A stretch of DNA of 60,704 nucleotides from assembly GCF_000333595.1 (NCBI RefSeq), contig NZ_BADK01000137.1:1-60704 (forward strand), written 5' to 3'. Under the pieces are notes generated by a model that saw nothing but the letters and a program-made list of their open reading frames with translations, made no database searches and was not told the DNA's origin. How positions within the stretch are numbered: position 1 is the stretch's first letter; every line of letters starts with the position of its first letter. This DNA comes from Azospirillum sp. B506 (lineage in GTDB: Bacteria; Pseudomonadota; Alphaproteobacteria; Azospirillales; Azospirillaceae). Positions 34,992 to 44,555 of the stretch are shown here, piece after piece. Position numbers and translations under genes: made by a program.

Positions 34992-35636
34992 ACCGCCGCT
35001 GAACCGCCGATCCGTTCCAGTCCCGATTGCCGATATGCCAGCTATGGCACGCTGGATGCCTATGCCTGCGACGTGGTGGCGGTCCTCGACGCCCTCAGGG
35101 TCGGGAGTTGCGTCCGCGTCGGCCATTCCGTGGCGGGAATGGTGGCGGCGCTAGCCTCCATCCAGGCGCCCTCCCTGTTCCGCAAGCTGGTGATGTTGGG
35201 CGCGTCGGCCTGCTATCGCAATGTCGGCGACTATCGCGGCGGTTTCGACCCTGCCGACATCGACCGTCTGATCGACAGCGCTACCCACGACTACATGCAG
35301 TGGACGGCCAGCTTCGGCCAGACGGTTGTCTCCCGCCCGGCGCAGGATCCGACGGTGTGCGAGTTCGTTGCGACCTTGCGGGCGATGCGCCCGGACATGG
35401 CGCTGTCACTGCTGCTGACCATTCTGCACAGCGACGTCCGCAGCCGCCTTGCAGACGTCAAAGTCCCTGCCGTCATTCTGCAGACCCGGCAGGATGCCGC
35501 GGTGACGTGCAAAGCAGCGGAGTTCCTGCGAGACCATCTGACGGGCAGCGCCCTGGAGATCCTGGACGCGTCGGGGCATCTGCCCCACATGTCGGCGCCT
35601 GAAACGGCAATCGCCGCGCTCGACCGTTTCCTCTGA
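34992..35636 (+). pseudogene. RsbQ-like alpha/beta hydrolase lacking its N-terminus
   Basis: From about 35025 the frame reads CRYASYGTLDAYACDVV, then GHSVAGM (nucleophile serine), YNVGDYRGGFDPADI-like sequence, an acid in QTRQD and GHLPHMSAP with the catalytic histidine. This is the RsbQ/KAI2-type order, starting at the middle of the family alignment. Roughly the first 75 residues, including the HG oxyanion motif, are missing. No ATG or ribosome-binding site precedes the homology; the first usable start is GTG 35073. The homology begins right after the esterase TGA (34989-34991) in the same frame, as if a deletion fused the two regions. Probably non-functional as an enzyme. Confidence 0.75.
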
Positions 35637-35688
35637 AATTGCTAATTTAGTAATCGCATCGGGGAAATCCTGTATCGAAGGTCGGAAA

Positions 35689-35706
35689 CCTAGACCAAGG
35701 TCTAGG
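35689..35706. promoter_or_regulatory. Perfect palindrome CCTAGACC-AA-GGTCTAGG
   Basis: Eight-base arms around AA give an 18-base dyad in the 210-base gap between the truncated hydrolase and the AraC regulator, about 140 bases before the AraC start. The symmetry and spacing resemble sites for LuxR/NarL-type response regulators, and one is encoded at 43504-44154. It could instead be an autoregulatory AraC site. No second copy was noticed in the window. Confidence 0.55.
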
Positions 35707-35846
35707 GCTGCTCGACCTAAACACTGCCGGGGCTAATCTGCGTCTAGTGGATTGCGGCATATGGTCGCGGGTACTCTGTGTGGGCAAGTCAGGCGGTGGC
35801 TCCTCTTCCTTGGAAGGCCCCGCCAGCACGCCAACGGAGATGCCCC

Positions 35847-36827
35847 ATGGCCTCGGCCCAACAGAGCAATCTGCTGATGCGCTACGTTCCGACGCCGGAA
35901 AAGCCTGAGGTTCTGGTTCTCGGCTCGGGTGGCAGCACGGTGGGGGTGGCGCGGATCCGGTGCATTGCCGGAGGAGTCGGCCGCTTCAGTCCGGCATCGG
36001 AGGATGCCTTCCTGGTCAGCCATCATCTGTCCAACTTCCGCTCCGACATCTGGGTCGACGGCAGGCTTGTCGAAAAGCCCGGCAACATCGCCGGCCTGAC
36101 CACGATCCACGACTACCGCCGCAGGATCGATTGCCACATGTACACGGCCTTCGACACGCTGACCTTTCATCTGCCCCGCGCGGCGCTGGAGAGCGCTTGC
36201 CCCGATACCAGCGGCGGCCGGTTGGAGGATCTGTCGATCAGGCCCAGCACCCCGGTTGACGATCCGACGGTGCGGGCGTTGGCATCGGCCATCCTGCCGA
36301 CGCTCGAATTCCCCGAGCGGATCAGCCTGCTGTATGTCGACCATGTCTGCTCGGCCCTGGCGACCCACATCGTGACCGCCTATGGCCGGGTCAGCACAGC
36401 CAGGACCGGGGGCACGCTGGCGCCCTGGCAGGAAAAGCGGGTGAAGGAGATGATCGCCGCCAACCTGGACGGGGAAATCCGTCTGGCGGATCTTGCTGCC
36501 GAATGCCGGCTGTCGGTGGGGCATTTCGTCCGGGCCTTCCGCCGCACCGCCAACACCACCCCATACCAATGGTTGCTGCAACGGCGGATCGACCACGCCA
36601 AGGCGCTGATGCGCGACGGGTCGCAGACCTTGGCCGATGTGGCGCTGGCCTGCGGCTTCGCCGACCAGAGCCATTTCACCCGCACTTTCAGCCGTCTGGT
36701 CGGCATTTCGCCGCGCAGCTGGCCCCGCCGCAACACGGCGGCCGACGCCCTGATGCCGGTGGGTGCGCCGCGCTGCGCTCCCGCTGGGATTCCTGCCGGA
36801 CTCCCGGGCCGGCATCCGTTTGCCTGA
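35847..36827 (+). CDS. AraC-family transcriptional regulator
   Basis: A 326-aa regulator with a variable N-terminal domain (about 1-210) and a C-terminal double HTH. The HTH part carries IRLADLAAECRLSVGHFVRAFRRTANTTPYQWLLQRRIDHAKALM and ALACGFADQSHFTRTFSRLVGISPRSW features, the standard AraC/XylS signature. GGAGA lies 7 bases before ATG 35847. It is followed after 87 bases by the large pseudokinase-histidine kinase gene on the same strand. The target genes are not evident. Confidence 0.9.
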   Translation: MASAQQSNLLMRYVPTPEKPEVLVLGSGGSTVGVARIRCIAGGVGRFSPASEDAFLVSHHLSNFRSDIWVDGRLVEKPGNIAGLTTIHDYRRRIDCHMYTAFDTLTFHLPRAALESACPDTSGGRLEDLSIRPSTPVDDPTVRALASAILPTLEFPERISLLYVDHVCSALATHIVTAYGRVSTARTGGTLAPWQEKRVKEMIAANLDGEIRLADLAAECRLSVGHFVRAFRRTANTTPYQWLLQRRIDHAKALMRDGSQTLADVALACGFADQSHFTRTFSRLVGISPRSWPRRNTAADALMPVGAPRCAPAGIPAGLPGRHPFA

Positions 36828-36914
36828 GCGGCTCGACACGATGTCGCGGCAATTTCCCCATCTGCCGGGGAATGCCGCTATCCTGTCCCCGCTATTCTGG
36901 GGAAAGGCCGTGTC

Positions 36915-39900
36915 ATGGAGCCCAATCTCGACCATCTGACGGAGGCCGGCTCCGGCACCCACGCACTGGGTGGCGACGGGGAAACCCGGCTGCTGCGGGT
37001 GACGCGGCCGGGGCAGCCCTTTCCGATCCTGGCCCGCATGGCCGAGCCGGCGGCCCCGGCCGACGGGGTTCTGGCTCGTTTGCGGCGCGAGCATGAACTG
37101 TTCCGCCTGCTCGATCCCGCCTGGGCGGTCAAGCCCCTCGACCTGTTGCGTCATGGCACCGTTCCGGTGCTGACCCTGGCCGATCCCGGCGGGCAGCCAT
37201 TGTCGGCGTTGGCAGCCTCCGCCCCTTACATGTCCACCGCTTCGGTTGTCGTCGGAACCTTCCGCCAGCGGCTTTCCCTGGCGTTCCGCATTGCCGGATC
37301 GGTGGCGCAGCTGCACCGCCGCGGGCTTCTGCATGGCGACCTGCGGCCCTTCAACCTGCTGGTCGGGGAGGATGGGGCGGTGCGCCTGACCGGATTCGGC
37401 CGTGCGACCGACCTGTCCGATCCGCAGCGCCAGGAGGTGGAGCGCCCGGCTGCACTGCTGCCCTATATGGCGCCGGAGCAGTCAGGACGGATGAACCGCC
37501 CGGTCGATCGGCGCAGCGACCTCTATGCCCTGGGCGTCACGCTGTACGAGCTGTTCACCAGGGAACTGCCCTTCGCCGCCCGCGATGCAACCGAATGGGT
37601 GCACAGCCATCTCGCCCGTGCCCCGATTCCGCCGTCGCAGCACGCGCCCGACCTGCCGCCGGCGATCTCCGGCATCCTGCTGCGGCTTCTCGCCAAGACG
37701 GCGGAGGAGCGCTACCAGACTGCCGGCGGCCTTGTCCGCGACCTCGGCCATGCCCTCCAGCTTTGGGACGGGCAGGGGCGCATCCCCGACTTTCCGCCCG
37801 GCCTGCACGACCTGCCGGAGGGGTTGGAGCCGCCGCCGAGGCTCTACGGGCGGGAGGAACCGGTCGCCGTCCTCCAGGCAGCCTTCGACCGGGTTGCCGG
37901 CCGCGGTCGGATGGGCGTCGTCCTCATTTCCGGCCGGTCGGGAGTGGGGAAGTCGGCGGTCGTCCACGCACTGGAGGAACAGCTGGTGCCGCCACGCGGC
38001 CTGTTCGCCGCCGGCAAGTTCGACCAGGGCCGGCGCGACCTGCCTTATGCCAGCCTTGCGGAAGCCTTCCGCGGGCTGGTCACGCGCATCCTGGCCTTGC
38101 CGGTTCCCCATCGCGACCAATGGTGCCGCGACCTGGGAAAGGCGGTGGGCGACGGCGGTGCGCTGATGACCGCGCTCATTCCCAATCTCTCCCTGTTGAT
38201 CGGCGAACAGCCGGCGGTCCCGCCGCTGCCACCGCAGGAGGCGCAGAACCGCTTCGACCTGCTGTTCCGCCGGGTGCTCCAGCTCTTCGCCCGTCCCGAT
38301 CACCCGCTGGTCCTGGTCCTCGACGATCTGCAATGGCTCGACCGCGCAACGCTGGATTTGCTGGACCGGCTGGTCGCCGACGGAAGCATCAACCACCTTC
38401 TGCTGGTCGGCGCCTACCGCAGCGACGAGGTGGGACCGGATCACCCGCTGACCGCCCTGCTGGACCGGATCAGGGACGCCACCTCCCGGTCCGGAGTCGC
38501 CGGTCTGGACATCGATTGCAGCGAGATCACCCTGGGTCCGCTGTCGTCCGACGACCTGCACCGGCTGGTCGCCGACAGCCTGGACCGCAGGCCGGAGGAG
38601 GTGGCGGCGCTGGCGGCATTGGTCGAAGACCGGACCGGCGGCAACGCCTTCTTCGCCGTGCAGCTTCTGACCGCGCTGGAGCGCTCCGGCCGGCTGTGGT
38701 TCGACCGCGCGGCCAGGCGCTGGGACTGGGATCCGGCGGCGGTGGAGACGGCACGGTCGGGTGCCAGCATCGCCTCGTTGATGACCGAACGTCTGGGCCG
38801 CTTTCCGGCGCGGGCACGCGATCTTCTGGCCCGCCTTGCCGCGTTGGGCGCCCGTGCTCCGCTCGCCACCCTGGCGCGGGCGGGCGGCCTGACCGAGGCG
38901 GAGACCGAGCGGAACCTGAAGCCGGTGCTGGCCGAGGGGCTGCTGCTGCGCGAGGGCGATGGTTTCCGCTTCCTTCACGACCGGGTGCAGGAGGGAGCCT
39001 ATGCCCTGGTTCCGGCGGAGGGACGGGCTGGTCTTCATCTCGACATCGCCCGCGCCCTGCACAGCGGCTTCGCCACCGAGCTGTCGGGCGAGCGGCTGTT
39101 CGCGCTGGTCGGCCAGTATGACCGTTGCCTTCCCTTGATCCAGGACGGGCGGGAGCGCGAGGAGGTGGCGACACTCCACCTCGCCGCCGGACATCAGGCC
39201 AAGGCGGCGAGCGCCCATGGCTCCGCGCTCGCCTATGCGCTGGCGGGCCTGCGCCTGCTGGAGGGCGGCCAATGGGAGCGCCGGCACCGGCTGGCCTTCG
39301 CGCTTGAGCATCTGCAGGCCGAATGCGAGTTCCTTAGCGGCGATCTGCGGCGGGCGGAGCTGAGGCTGCTCGGGTTGGTCGGGCGGGCCGAATGTCCGGC
39401 GGACCGGGCCGCCATCACCGCCCTTCTGGTCACCGTCTACACCGCCATCGACCGCAGCGACCGCGCCATCGACGCCTGTCTCGCCTATCTGCGCGGCGCC
39501 GGCATCGACTGGCCCGCCCACCCGCCTGCCTCCCTGGCGCAGGAGGAATATGCGCGGCTGCGCGCGGCCATCGGCGGCCGGCCGATCGCGTCGCTGGCGT
39601 CGTTGTCCGCCGTCGGCGATCCCGACAGCCGGGCGACGATGGACGTGCTGGCCGCAGCATTGCCGCCAGCCTTCTTCAGCGACCGCGACCTTGTCTGCCT
39701 GATCCTCTGCCGGATGGCTAATCTGACGCTGCAACATGGGCGCAGCGACGCCTCAGCGCTGGGCTTCGCCTATCTCGGCATGATGGCCGGGCCGTATTTC
39801 GGCGATTACGCCGCCGGCTACGCCTTCGGCAGGCTCGGCTACGATCTGGCGGAGCGGCAGGGGCGGACCCGTTACCGGGCGCGGGTGCTGATGACCTTCG

Positions 39901-41981
39901 CCTATCATGTCGTGCCCTGGACCCGCGATATCCGCAGCGAGCGCGCCCTGCTTCTGCGGGCGTTCGAGGAGGCGCGGGAGGCCGGCGACGTCACCTATGG
40001 CGGCTTCACCAGCGTGACTCTGGTCACCAGCATGCTGGCGTCGGGCGACCCGGTGACGACGGTGCAGCGCATCGCCGAGGCGCGGCTCGCCTATGTGCGG
40101 CAGGTGAAGTTCGGTCTGTGTGCCGACATCCTGACCACGCAATTGCAGCTGCTGCGCGCCTTGCAAGGACGGACCGACGCGCTCGACTCCTTCGACGGGC
40201 GCGGTTTCGACAATGCCGCCTTCGAGGCACGGCTGCTGGCCAACCCAAGCCTGGACATCGCCACATGCTGGCACTGGATCCGCACGCTTCAGCTCCGCTG
40301 CATCGCCGGCGGGATGCGTGCGGCGGTCGAGGCGGCCGAACGGGCAGAGGGGTTGCTGTGGACCACGTCGGGCCATTGGGAGATGGCGGAGTTCCATTTT
40401 CATGCGGCTCTGGCCAGGGCTGGAGCGATGGATGGAGCGGAGCCGGAGGAGCGCGCCCGCCACGCGATGATGCTCTCCCGCCATCTCGCCCAACTGCGCG
40501 AATGGGCCGGCCACAGCCCCGACAGCTTCGATGCCCGGTTCGCGCTGGTCACGGCCGAGGTGGCGCGCACGCAGGGGCAGACCGAGGATGCCATGCGCGG
40601 CTATGACCGCGCCGCGCAGGCTGCCCGCCGCACCGGCCTGCCGCATGTGGAGGCGCTGGCCCAGGAGTGCGCTGCCGGCTTCTACCGCCGGATGGGGCTG
40701 CCGACACTGGAATTCGCCTGCATCCGCGAAGCGGCGGAGCGTTACGGCGCCTGGGGGGCGTCGGCCAAGGTCCGGCAACTTGCCCGGCGCTATCCCTCCC
40801 TGCTTCTGGAGGCGGGCGAGGCGGCGGTCCCGGAGACGCCCCGCGGCTTCGACGGGATCGATCTGGCCGCTCTGCTGGAGACGCTGCGCACCGTCTCCGA
40901 CCAGTCGGGGGTGGAGCAGTTGACCACCACCCTGCTGACCCTGGTGCTGGAGCATGCGGGGGCCAGCCGCGGCCTGCTGATCCTCGCCCGCGGCGAGCGC
41001 CTGCGGGTGGAGGCGGAGGCGACGACCGGCCTCTACGGCGTGTCGGTCCGGCTGGTGCAGGAGGATGCCGACCGCTTCCCGCTGCCCCACGCCATCATCC
41101 ATGGCGCCATCCGCGACCAGGAGGCGGTGATCGTCGACGACACCCGTGCCGCCGGCCCGCTGTCCGCCGATCCCTATTTCCACGAGACGGAGGCGCGCTC
41201 CATCCTCTGCCTGCCGCTGGTCCGCCGCCGACGGGTCGTCGGTCTTCTGCATCTGGAGAATGCGCTGGCGACCTACGCCTTCACCCAGCAGCGGGTCAAT
41301 GTGCTGACCCTGCTCGGTGCCCAGGCCGCGGCATCGCTGGAGACGGCGACGCTGGAGGAGAAGGACGCGCTGTTGAAGGAAATCCACCACCGGGTTAAGA
41401 ACAACCTGCAGCTCGTCACCAGCCTGCTGAACCTCCAGTCCCGCCGGATCGAGGACGAGACAGTGGCCGCCCTGTTTGCCGACAGCCGCGACCGCGTGCG
41501 GTCGATGGCATTGGTTCATGAAAGCCTGTACCGTCTGGGCAACTTCGCCCGCGTGCCCATGCGCGAGCATCTGGAGTCGGTCTGTGCCCATTTGTTACGG
41601 GCCTATTCCCGCCAAGCCGGAGCGGTGCGGCTGGAAACAGGGCTGGACGACCTGAAGCTGGACCTCGACCGGGCAGTGCCCTGCGGGCTGATCGTCAACG
41701 AGCTGGTCTCCAACGCGCTGAAGCATGCCTATCCGGGCGGGCGCGGCGGCGTTTTGCACGTCGCCTTGACGATGGATGGCCAAGCCTGCCGGCTATCCGT
41801 CCGGGACGACGGCGTGGGCTTGCCCGACGGGTTCGATCCCGATAGGATGGAATCAGTCGGCTTCCAGCTTGTTTCGGACTTGACCAGTCAGTTGCACGGA
41901 AATCTGCAATACAGGTTCAACACAGGCTCGGAATTCATCGTCACCTTTCCTTTGAGGGGGCGCAATCGGGGAAGCGAATGA
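36915..41981 (+). CDS. Giant sensor: pseudokinase - AAA ATPase - TPR-like region - GAF - HisKA_2 histidine kinase
   Basis: A 1688-aa cytoplasmic signalling protein. Residues about 20-285 form a Ser/Thr-kinase-like domain with LLHGDLRPFNLLV (D142, N147) and YMAPEQSG. The DFG motif reads GFG (160-162), and the beta-3 lysine appears replaced by Arg (ILARM), so it looks catalytically dead. Residues about 309-600 form an AAA_16 ATPase with Walker A GRSGVGKS (340-347) and Walker B LVLVLDDLQWLD. A long helical TPR-like region follows, then a GAF domain (about 1325-1480). The C-terminal histidine kinase has IHHRVKNNLQ (H1491/H1492) and N-box NELVSNALKHAYP. ATG 36915 is the likely start. The stop overlaps the next gene as ATGA. 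Confidence 0.9.
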   Translation: MEPNLDHLTEAGSGTHALGGDGETRLLRVTRPGQPFPILARMAEPAAPADGVLARLRREHELFRLLDPAWAVKPLDLLRHGTVPVLTLADPGGQPLSALAASAPYMSTASVVVGTFRQRLSLAFRIAGSVAQLHRRGLLHGDLRPFNLLVGEDGAVRLTGFGRATDLSDPQRQEVERPAALLPYMAPEQSGRMNRPVDRRSDLYALGVTLYELFTRELPFAARDATEWVHSHLARAPIPPSQHAPDLPPAISGILLRLLAKTAEERYQTAGGLVRDLGHALQLWDGQGRIPDFPPGLHDLPEGLEPPPRLYGREEPVAVLQAAFDRVAGRGRMGVVLISGRSGVGKSAVVHALEEQLVPPRGLFAAGKFDQGRRDLPYASLAEAFRGLVTRILALPVPHRDQWCRDLGKAVGDGGALMTALIPNLSLLIGEQPAVPPLPPQEAQNRFDLLFRRVLQLFARPDHPLVLVLDDLQWLDRATLDLLDRLVADGSINHLLLVGAYRSDEVGPDHPLTALLDRIRDATSRSGVAGLDIDCSEITLGPLSSDDLHRLVADSLDRRPEEVAALAALVEDRTGGNAFFAVQLLTALERSGRLWFDRAARRWDWDPAAVETARSGASIASLMTERLGRFPARARDLLARLAALGARAPLATLARAGGLTEAETERNLKPVLAEGLLLREGDGFRFLHDRVQEGAYALVPAEGRAGLHLDIARALHSGFATELSGERLFALVGQYDRCLPLIQDGREREEVATLHLAAGHQAKAASAHGSALAYALAGLRLLEGGQWERRHRLAFALEHLQAECEFLSGDLRRAELRLLGLVGRAECPADRAAITALLVTVYTAIDRSDRAIDACLAYLRGAGIDWPAHPPASLAQEEYARLRAAIGGRPIASLASLSAVGDPDSRATMDVLAAALPPAFFSDRDLVCLILCRMANLTLQHGRSDASALGFAYLGMMAGPYFGDYAAGYAFGRLGYDLAERQGRTRYRARVLMTFAYHVVPWTRDIRSERALLLRAFEEAREAGDVTYGGFTSVTLVTSMLASGDPVTTVQRIAEARLAYVRQVKFGLCADILTTQLQLLRALQGRTDALDSFDGRGFDNAAFEARLLANPSLDIATCWHWIRTLQLRCIAGGMRAAVEAAERAEGLLWTTSGHWEMAEFHFHAALARAGAMDGAEPEERARHAMMLSRHLAQLREWAGHSPDSFDARFALVTAEVARTQGQTEDAMRGYDRAAQAARRTGLPHVEALAQECAAGFYRRMGLPTLEFACIREAAERYGAWGASAKVRQLARRYPSLLLEAGEAAVPETPRGFDGIDLAALLETLRTVSDQSGVEQLTTTLLTLVLEHAGASRGLLILARGERLRVEAEATTGLYGVSVRLVQEDADRFPLPHAIIHGAIRDQEAVIVDDTRAAGPLSADPYFHETEARSILCLPLVRRRRVVGLLHLENALATYAFTQQRVNVLTLLGAQAAASLETATLEEKDALLKEIHHRVKNNLQLVTSLLNLQSRRIEDETVAALFADSRDRVRSMALVHESLYRLGNFARVPMREHLESVCAHLLRAYSRQAGAVRLETGLDDLKLDLDRAVPCGLIVNELVSNALKHAYPGGRGGVLHVALTMDGQACRLSVRDDGVGLPDGFDPDRMESVGFQLVSDLTSQLHGNLQYRFNTGSEFIVTFPLRGRNRGSE

Positions 41982-43504
41982 TCGCGGCACGCATCCTGAT
42001 CGTCGAAGACGACCGCATCGTTGCACGCGACATTCAGCATCAACTGTCCCGTATGGGCCATGTGGTCGTCGGCATGTCGGCCAGCGGCGAGGAGGCCGTC
42101 CGGTTGGCCTGCAGCCAGCAGCCCGATCTGGTTCTGATGGACATCCGCCTGGAAGGAGAGATGGACGGGATCGAGGCGGCTCGCCGGATTCGCGATGCCC
42201 AACGCATTCCCATCGTCTTCCTGACCGCCTATGCCAATGACGAGGTGGTGCATCGCGCCAGCCTGACGGAGCCCTTCGGCTATCTGCTGAAGCCCTTTGA
42301 AGAGCCGCAGATGCGGACCGTGATCCAGATGGCGTTGTACAAGCATGCCAGCGACACCAGGCTCCGCCTCAGCGAGCGGCGCTATGCCGCCACCCTCGCC
42401 AGCATCCGCGACGGCGTCATCCTGTGCAACCGCGACGGCCGGGTCGATTTCATGAACAGGGCGGCGGAGACGATGACCGGCTGGACCGCGGCCGACGCTG
42501 CCGGGCAGCCGCTGTCTGCCGTTTTCGTCGTGGTGGACGAGGAAACAAGCAAGCCGCTGGAGGATTTCTCCGCCGTCGTCTTGCGCAGCGGCGACTTCGC
42601 CCCGCCGGAACGGCAGTCGCGGCTGCTGCCCCGTGGCGGGGGCGAGGCTGATGGGAACGCCACCGACGGACTCGTGGTGGAGGAGCGATGCTCCGCCATC
42701 ATCGACGACCGTGGCGATCCGGTGGGATCGATCCTCGTGTTTCGCGACCTTACCCAGCGTCGCCGGATTGCGGAGGCCCTGCGGACGGCCCAGGCCGACC
42801 TTGCCCATATCGGCCGGCTGACCATGATGGGCGAATTGGCCGCGGCGGTCGCGCATGAGGTGAATCAGCCGCTGATGGCGATCGTCACCAATGCCGGCAC
42901 CTGCCTGCAGCATCTGTCGCAACCGCAGCCCGACCTCGAAAAGACCCGGGTGGTGGTGGAGCGGATCGTGCGTGACGCCCAGCGCGCCGGCGATGTCGTG
43001 CGCAGCATCCGCGCGCTGGCCCGCCGCACCCCGGCCGATCCGGGCTGGGTCGACATCAGCGCGCTGATCGCCGAGACGCTGGAACTGGTGCGGGCGGAGC
43101 TGCGGCGGGCCCGCATCACGGTGGAAACCGACCTGCAGGCCGGCCCGCCCTGGGTCCATGGCGACCGTGTGCAGTTGCAGCAGCTCGTCCTGAATCTGGT
43201 GATGAACGCCATCGAGGCGATATCGGCCGCCGACCGGTCCGAACGGCTGCTGCGGATCGTCACCGGCAGCGGCGACGGCTGGATCCGCGTCCGGGTCGAG
43301 GACAGCGGGCCGGGCATCGCCGAAGCGGATGTCGACAGCATCTTCCGCGCCTTGTACACCACCAAGCCGGACGGGTTGGGCATGGGCCTGTCGATCAGCC
43401 GGTCGATTGTCGAGCTGCATGGCGGGCGATTGACCGCCACGCCCGGCATCTCCGGTGGCAGCGTGTTCGAATTCATGATGCCCGTATCGCCCGGAGGACA
43501 GTGA
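41978..43504 (+). CDS. Receiver-PAS-histidine kinase (hybrid with N-terminal REC)
   Basis: A 508-aa protein. An N-terminal receiver (D11/D12, phosphoacceptor D55, K in YLLKPFEEP) is followed by a PAS domain (about 130-260; DGVILCNRDGRVDFMNRAAETMTGW) and then a HisKA dimerisation helix with H293 (AHEVNQPLMAIVTNAG) and HATPase_c (NLVMNAIEAI, DSGPGIAEADVD, GLGMGLSISRSIVELHGG). Its ATG overlaps the stop of the giant sensor, so the receiver probably takes phosphate from that kinase. Its own kinase, of the FixL/DctB class, then feeds the FixJ-like regulator encoded next. This is an inferred phosphorelay. Confidence 0.92.
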   Translation: MIAARILIVEDDRIVARDIQHQLSRMGHVVVGMSASGEEAVRLACSQQPDLVLMDIRLEGEMDGIEAARRIRDAQRIPIVFLTAYANDEVVHRASLTEPFGYLLKPFEEPQMRTVIQMALYKHASDTRLRLSERRYAATLASIRDGVILCNRDGRVDFMNRAAETMTGWTAADAAGQPLSAVFVVVDEETSKPLEDFSAVVLRSGDFAPPERQSRLLPRGGGEADGNATDGLVVEERCSAIIDDRGDPVGSILVFRDLTQRRRIAEALRTAQADLAHIGRLTMMGELAAAVAHEVNQPLMAIVTNAGTCLQHLSQPQPDLEKTRVVVERIVRDAQRAGDVVRSIRALARRTPADPGWVDISALIAETLELVRAELRRARITVETDLQAGPPWVHGDRVQLQQLVLNLVMNAIEAISAADRSERLLRIVTGSGDGWIRVRVEDSGPGIAEADVDSIFRALYTTKPDGLGMGLSISRSIVELHGGRLTATPGISGGSVFEFMMPVSPGGQ

Positions 43505-44154
43505 TGGTGAGGAATGCCGAAGCCATGCCGGCGGAGGAGACCGTCATCATCATCGACGATGACGAAGCCGTCCGGGAAGCGCTGGAAGGGCTGCTTGATT
43601 CCGTCGGGCTGCAGGTGAGGAGCTACGGCTCGGTGCAGCAATATGTCGAGCAGCGGCCAGCCATCGACGTCGGCTGCATGGTGCTGGACGTGCGGCTGCC
43701 GGGGCGCAGCGGCCTGGATTTCCAGGCGGAGCTCGCTCAGTCCGGCAACAGCCTGCCGGTGATCTTCATCAGCGGGCATGCCGACGTGCCGATGTCGGTG
43801 CGTGCGATGAAGGCGGGGGCCTTCGAATTCCTGACGAAGCCTGTGCATCACCAGGAACTGCTCGACGCGATCCATGCCGCCATCGCCGCCCATGGCGTGC
43901 GGCGCAGCCAGGAACGCGGCCTGACCACCCAGCGCGCCCGTTTCGAGACCCTGACCGCGCGCGAGCGCGAGATCACGATGATGGTGGTCCTCGGCCTGCG
44001 CAACAAACAGATCGCTGACGACCTCGGCCTTAGCGAAGCGACGGTCAAGCTGCATCGCGGTCAGGCCATGCGCAAGATGGAGGCCCGGTCCGTCGTCGAA
44101 CTGGTGCGCATCGTTGACAGCCTGACCGGAATCGGCGCTGGCCGGACCCAATAG
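43504..44154 (+). CDS. FixJ/NarL-type response regulator
   Basis: A 216-aa DNA-binding response regulator with receiver acidic pocket D18-D20, phosphoacceptor D62 (VLDVRLPGRSG), conserved T/S and K (FLTKPVH) and a C-terminal LuxR-type HTH (LTAREREITMMVVLGLRNKQIADDLGLSEATVKLHRG). ATG 43504 shares a base with the preceding TGA (TGATG) and follows GGAGGA. It is the output of the three-gene signalling operon. Target promoters are unknown; the palindrome at 35689-35706 is a candidate. Confidence 0.93.
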   Translation: MVRNAEAMPAEETVIIIDDDEAVREALEGLLDSVGLQVRSYGSVQQYVEQRPAIDVGCMVLDVRLPGRSGLDFQAELAQSGNSLPVIFISGHADVPMSVRAMKAGAFEFLTKPVHHQELLDAIHAAIAAHGVRRSQERGLTTQRARFETLTAREREITMMVVLGLRNKQIADDLGLSEATVKLHRGQAMRKMEARSVVELVRIVDSLTGIGAGRTQ

Positions 44155-44555
44155 CCGGTTCCGGCGGACCCGACGCTCGCGACGCCAACCCTGTGGCGGT
44201 GCCCTTGATAGGGACATCGTGAGAGGGATGTCAGGTCCGGAATTGTAGTCATATTCCTTAATGCATAGCCTGTGCGTCCTTTGCGGTCGGAGGCATACCG
44301 CAGGACGGAATCTTTTCGTGCATCTGCAACGATGGCGATGCGGGTTGCCGGTTGCCGAACGAAGCTTTCCCGCCGACCGTTGCCCCTCGATCAATCCGTA
44401 TGACTGAGGCAAATACCCGAAGACGAATCAGGGATTTATTATAACACTTCCTTAACTCTTCTCCCGCTTTTCACTTGATTAGACGATTGCCCAAAAGGGC
44501 AGGTGCCGAAAAAGAAGAACAAGGCGCCTATTATAAGGTGAAATTGGGGGTTGGC
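44155..44555. other. Intergenic region before the second chemoreceptor
   Basis: These 401 bases hold no gene I can support. The last 150 bases are AT-rich (GGATTTATTATAACACTTCC near 44431-44450), which fits a promoter for the chemoreceptor. No convincing sigma-28 promoter or terminator was seen. Confidence 0.45.
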
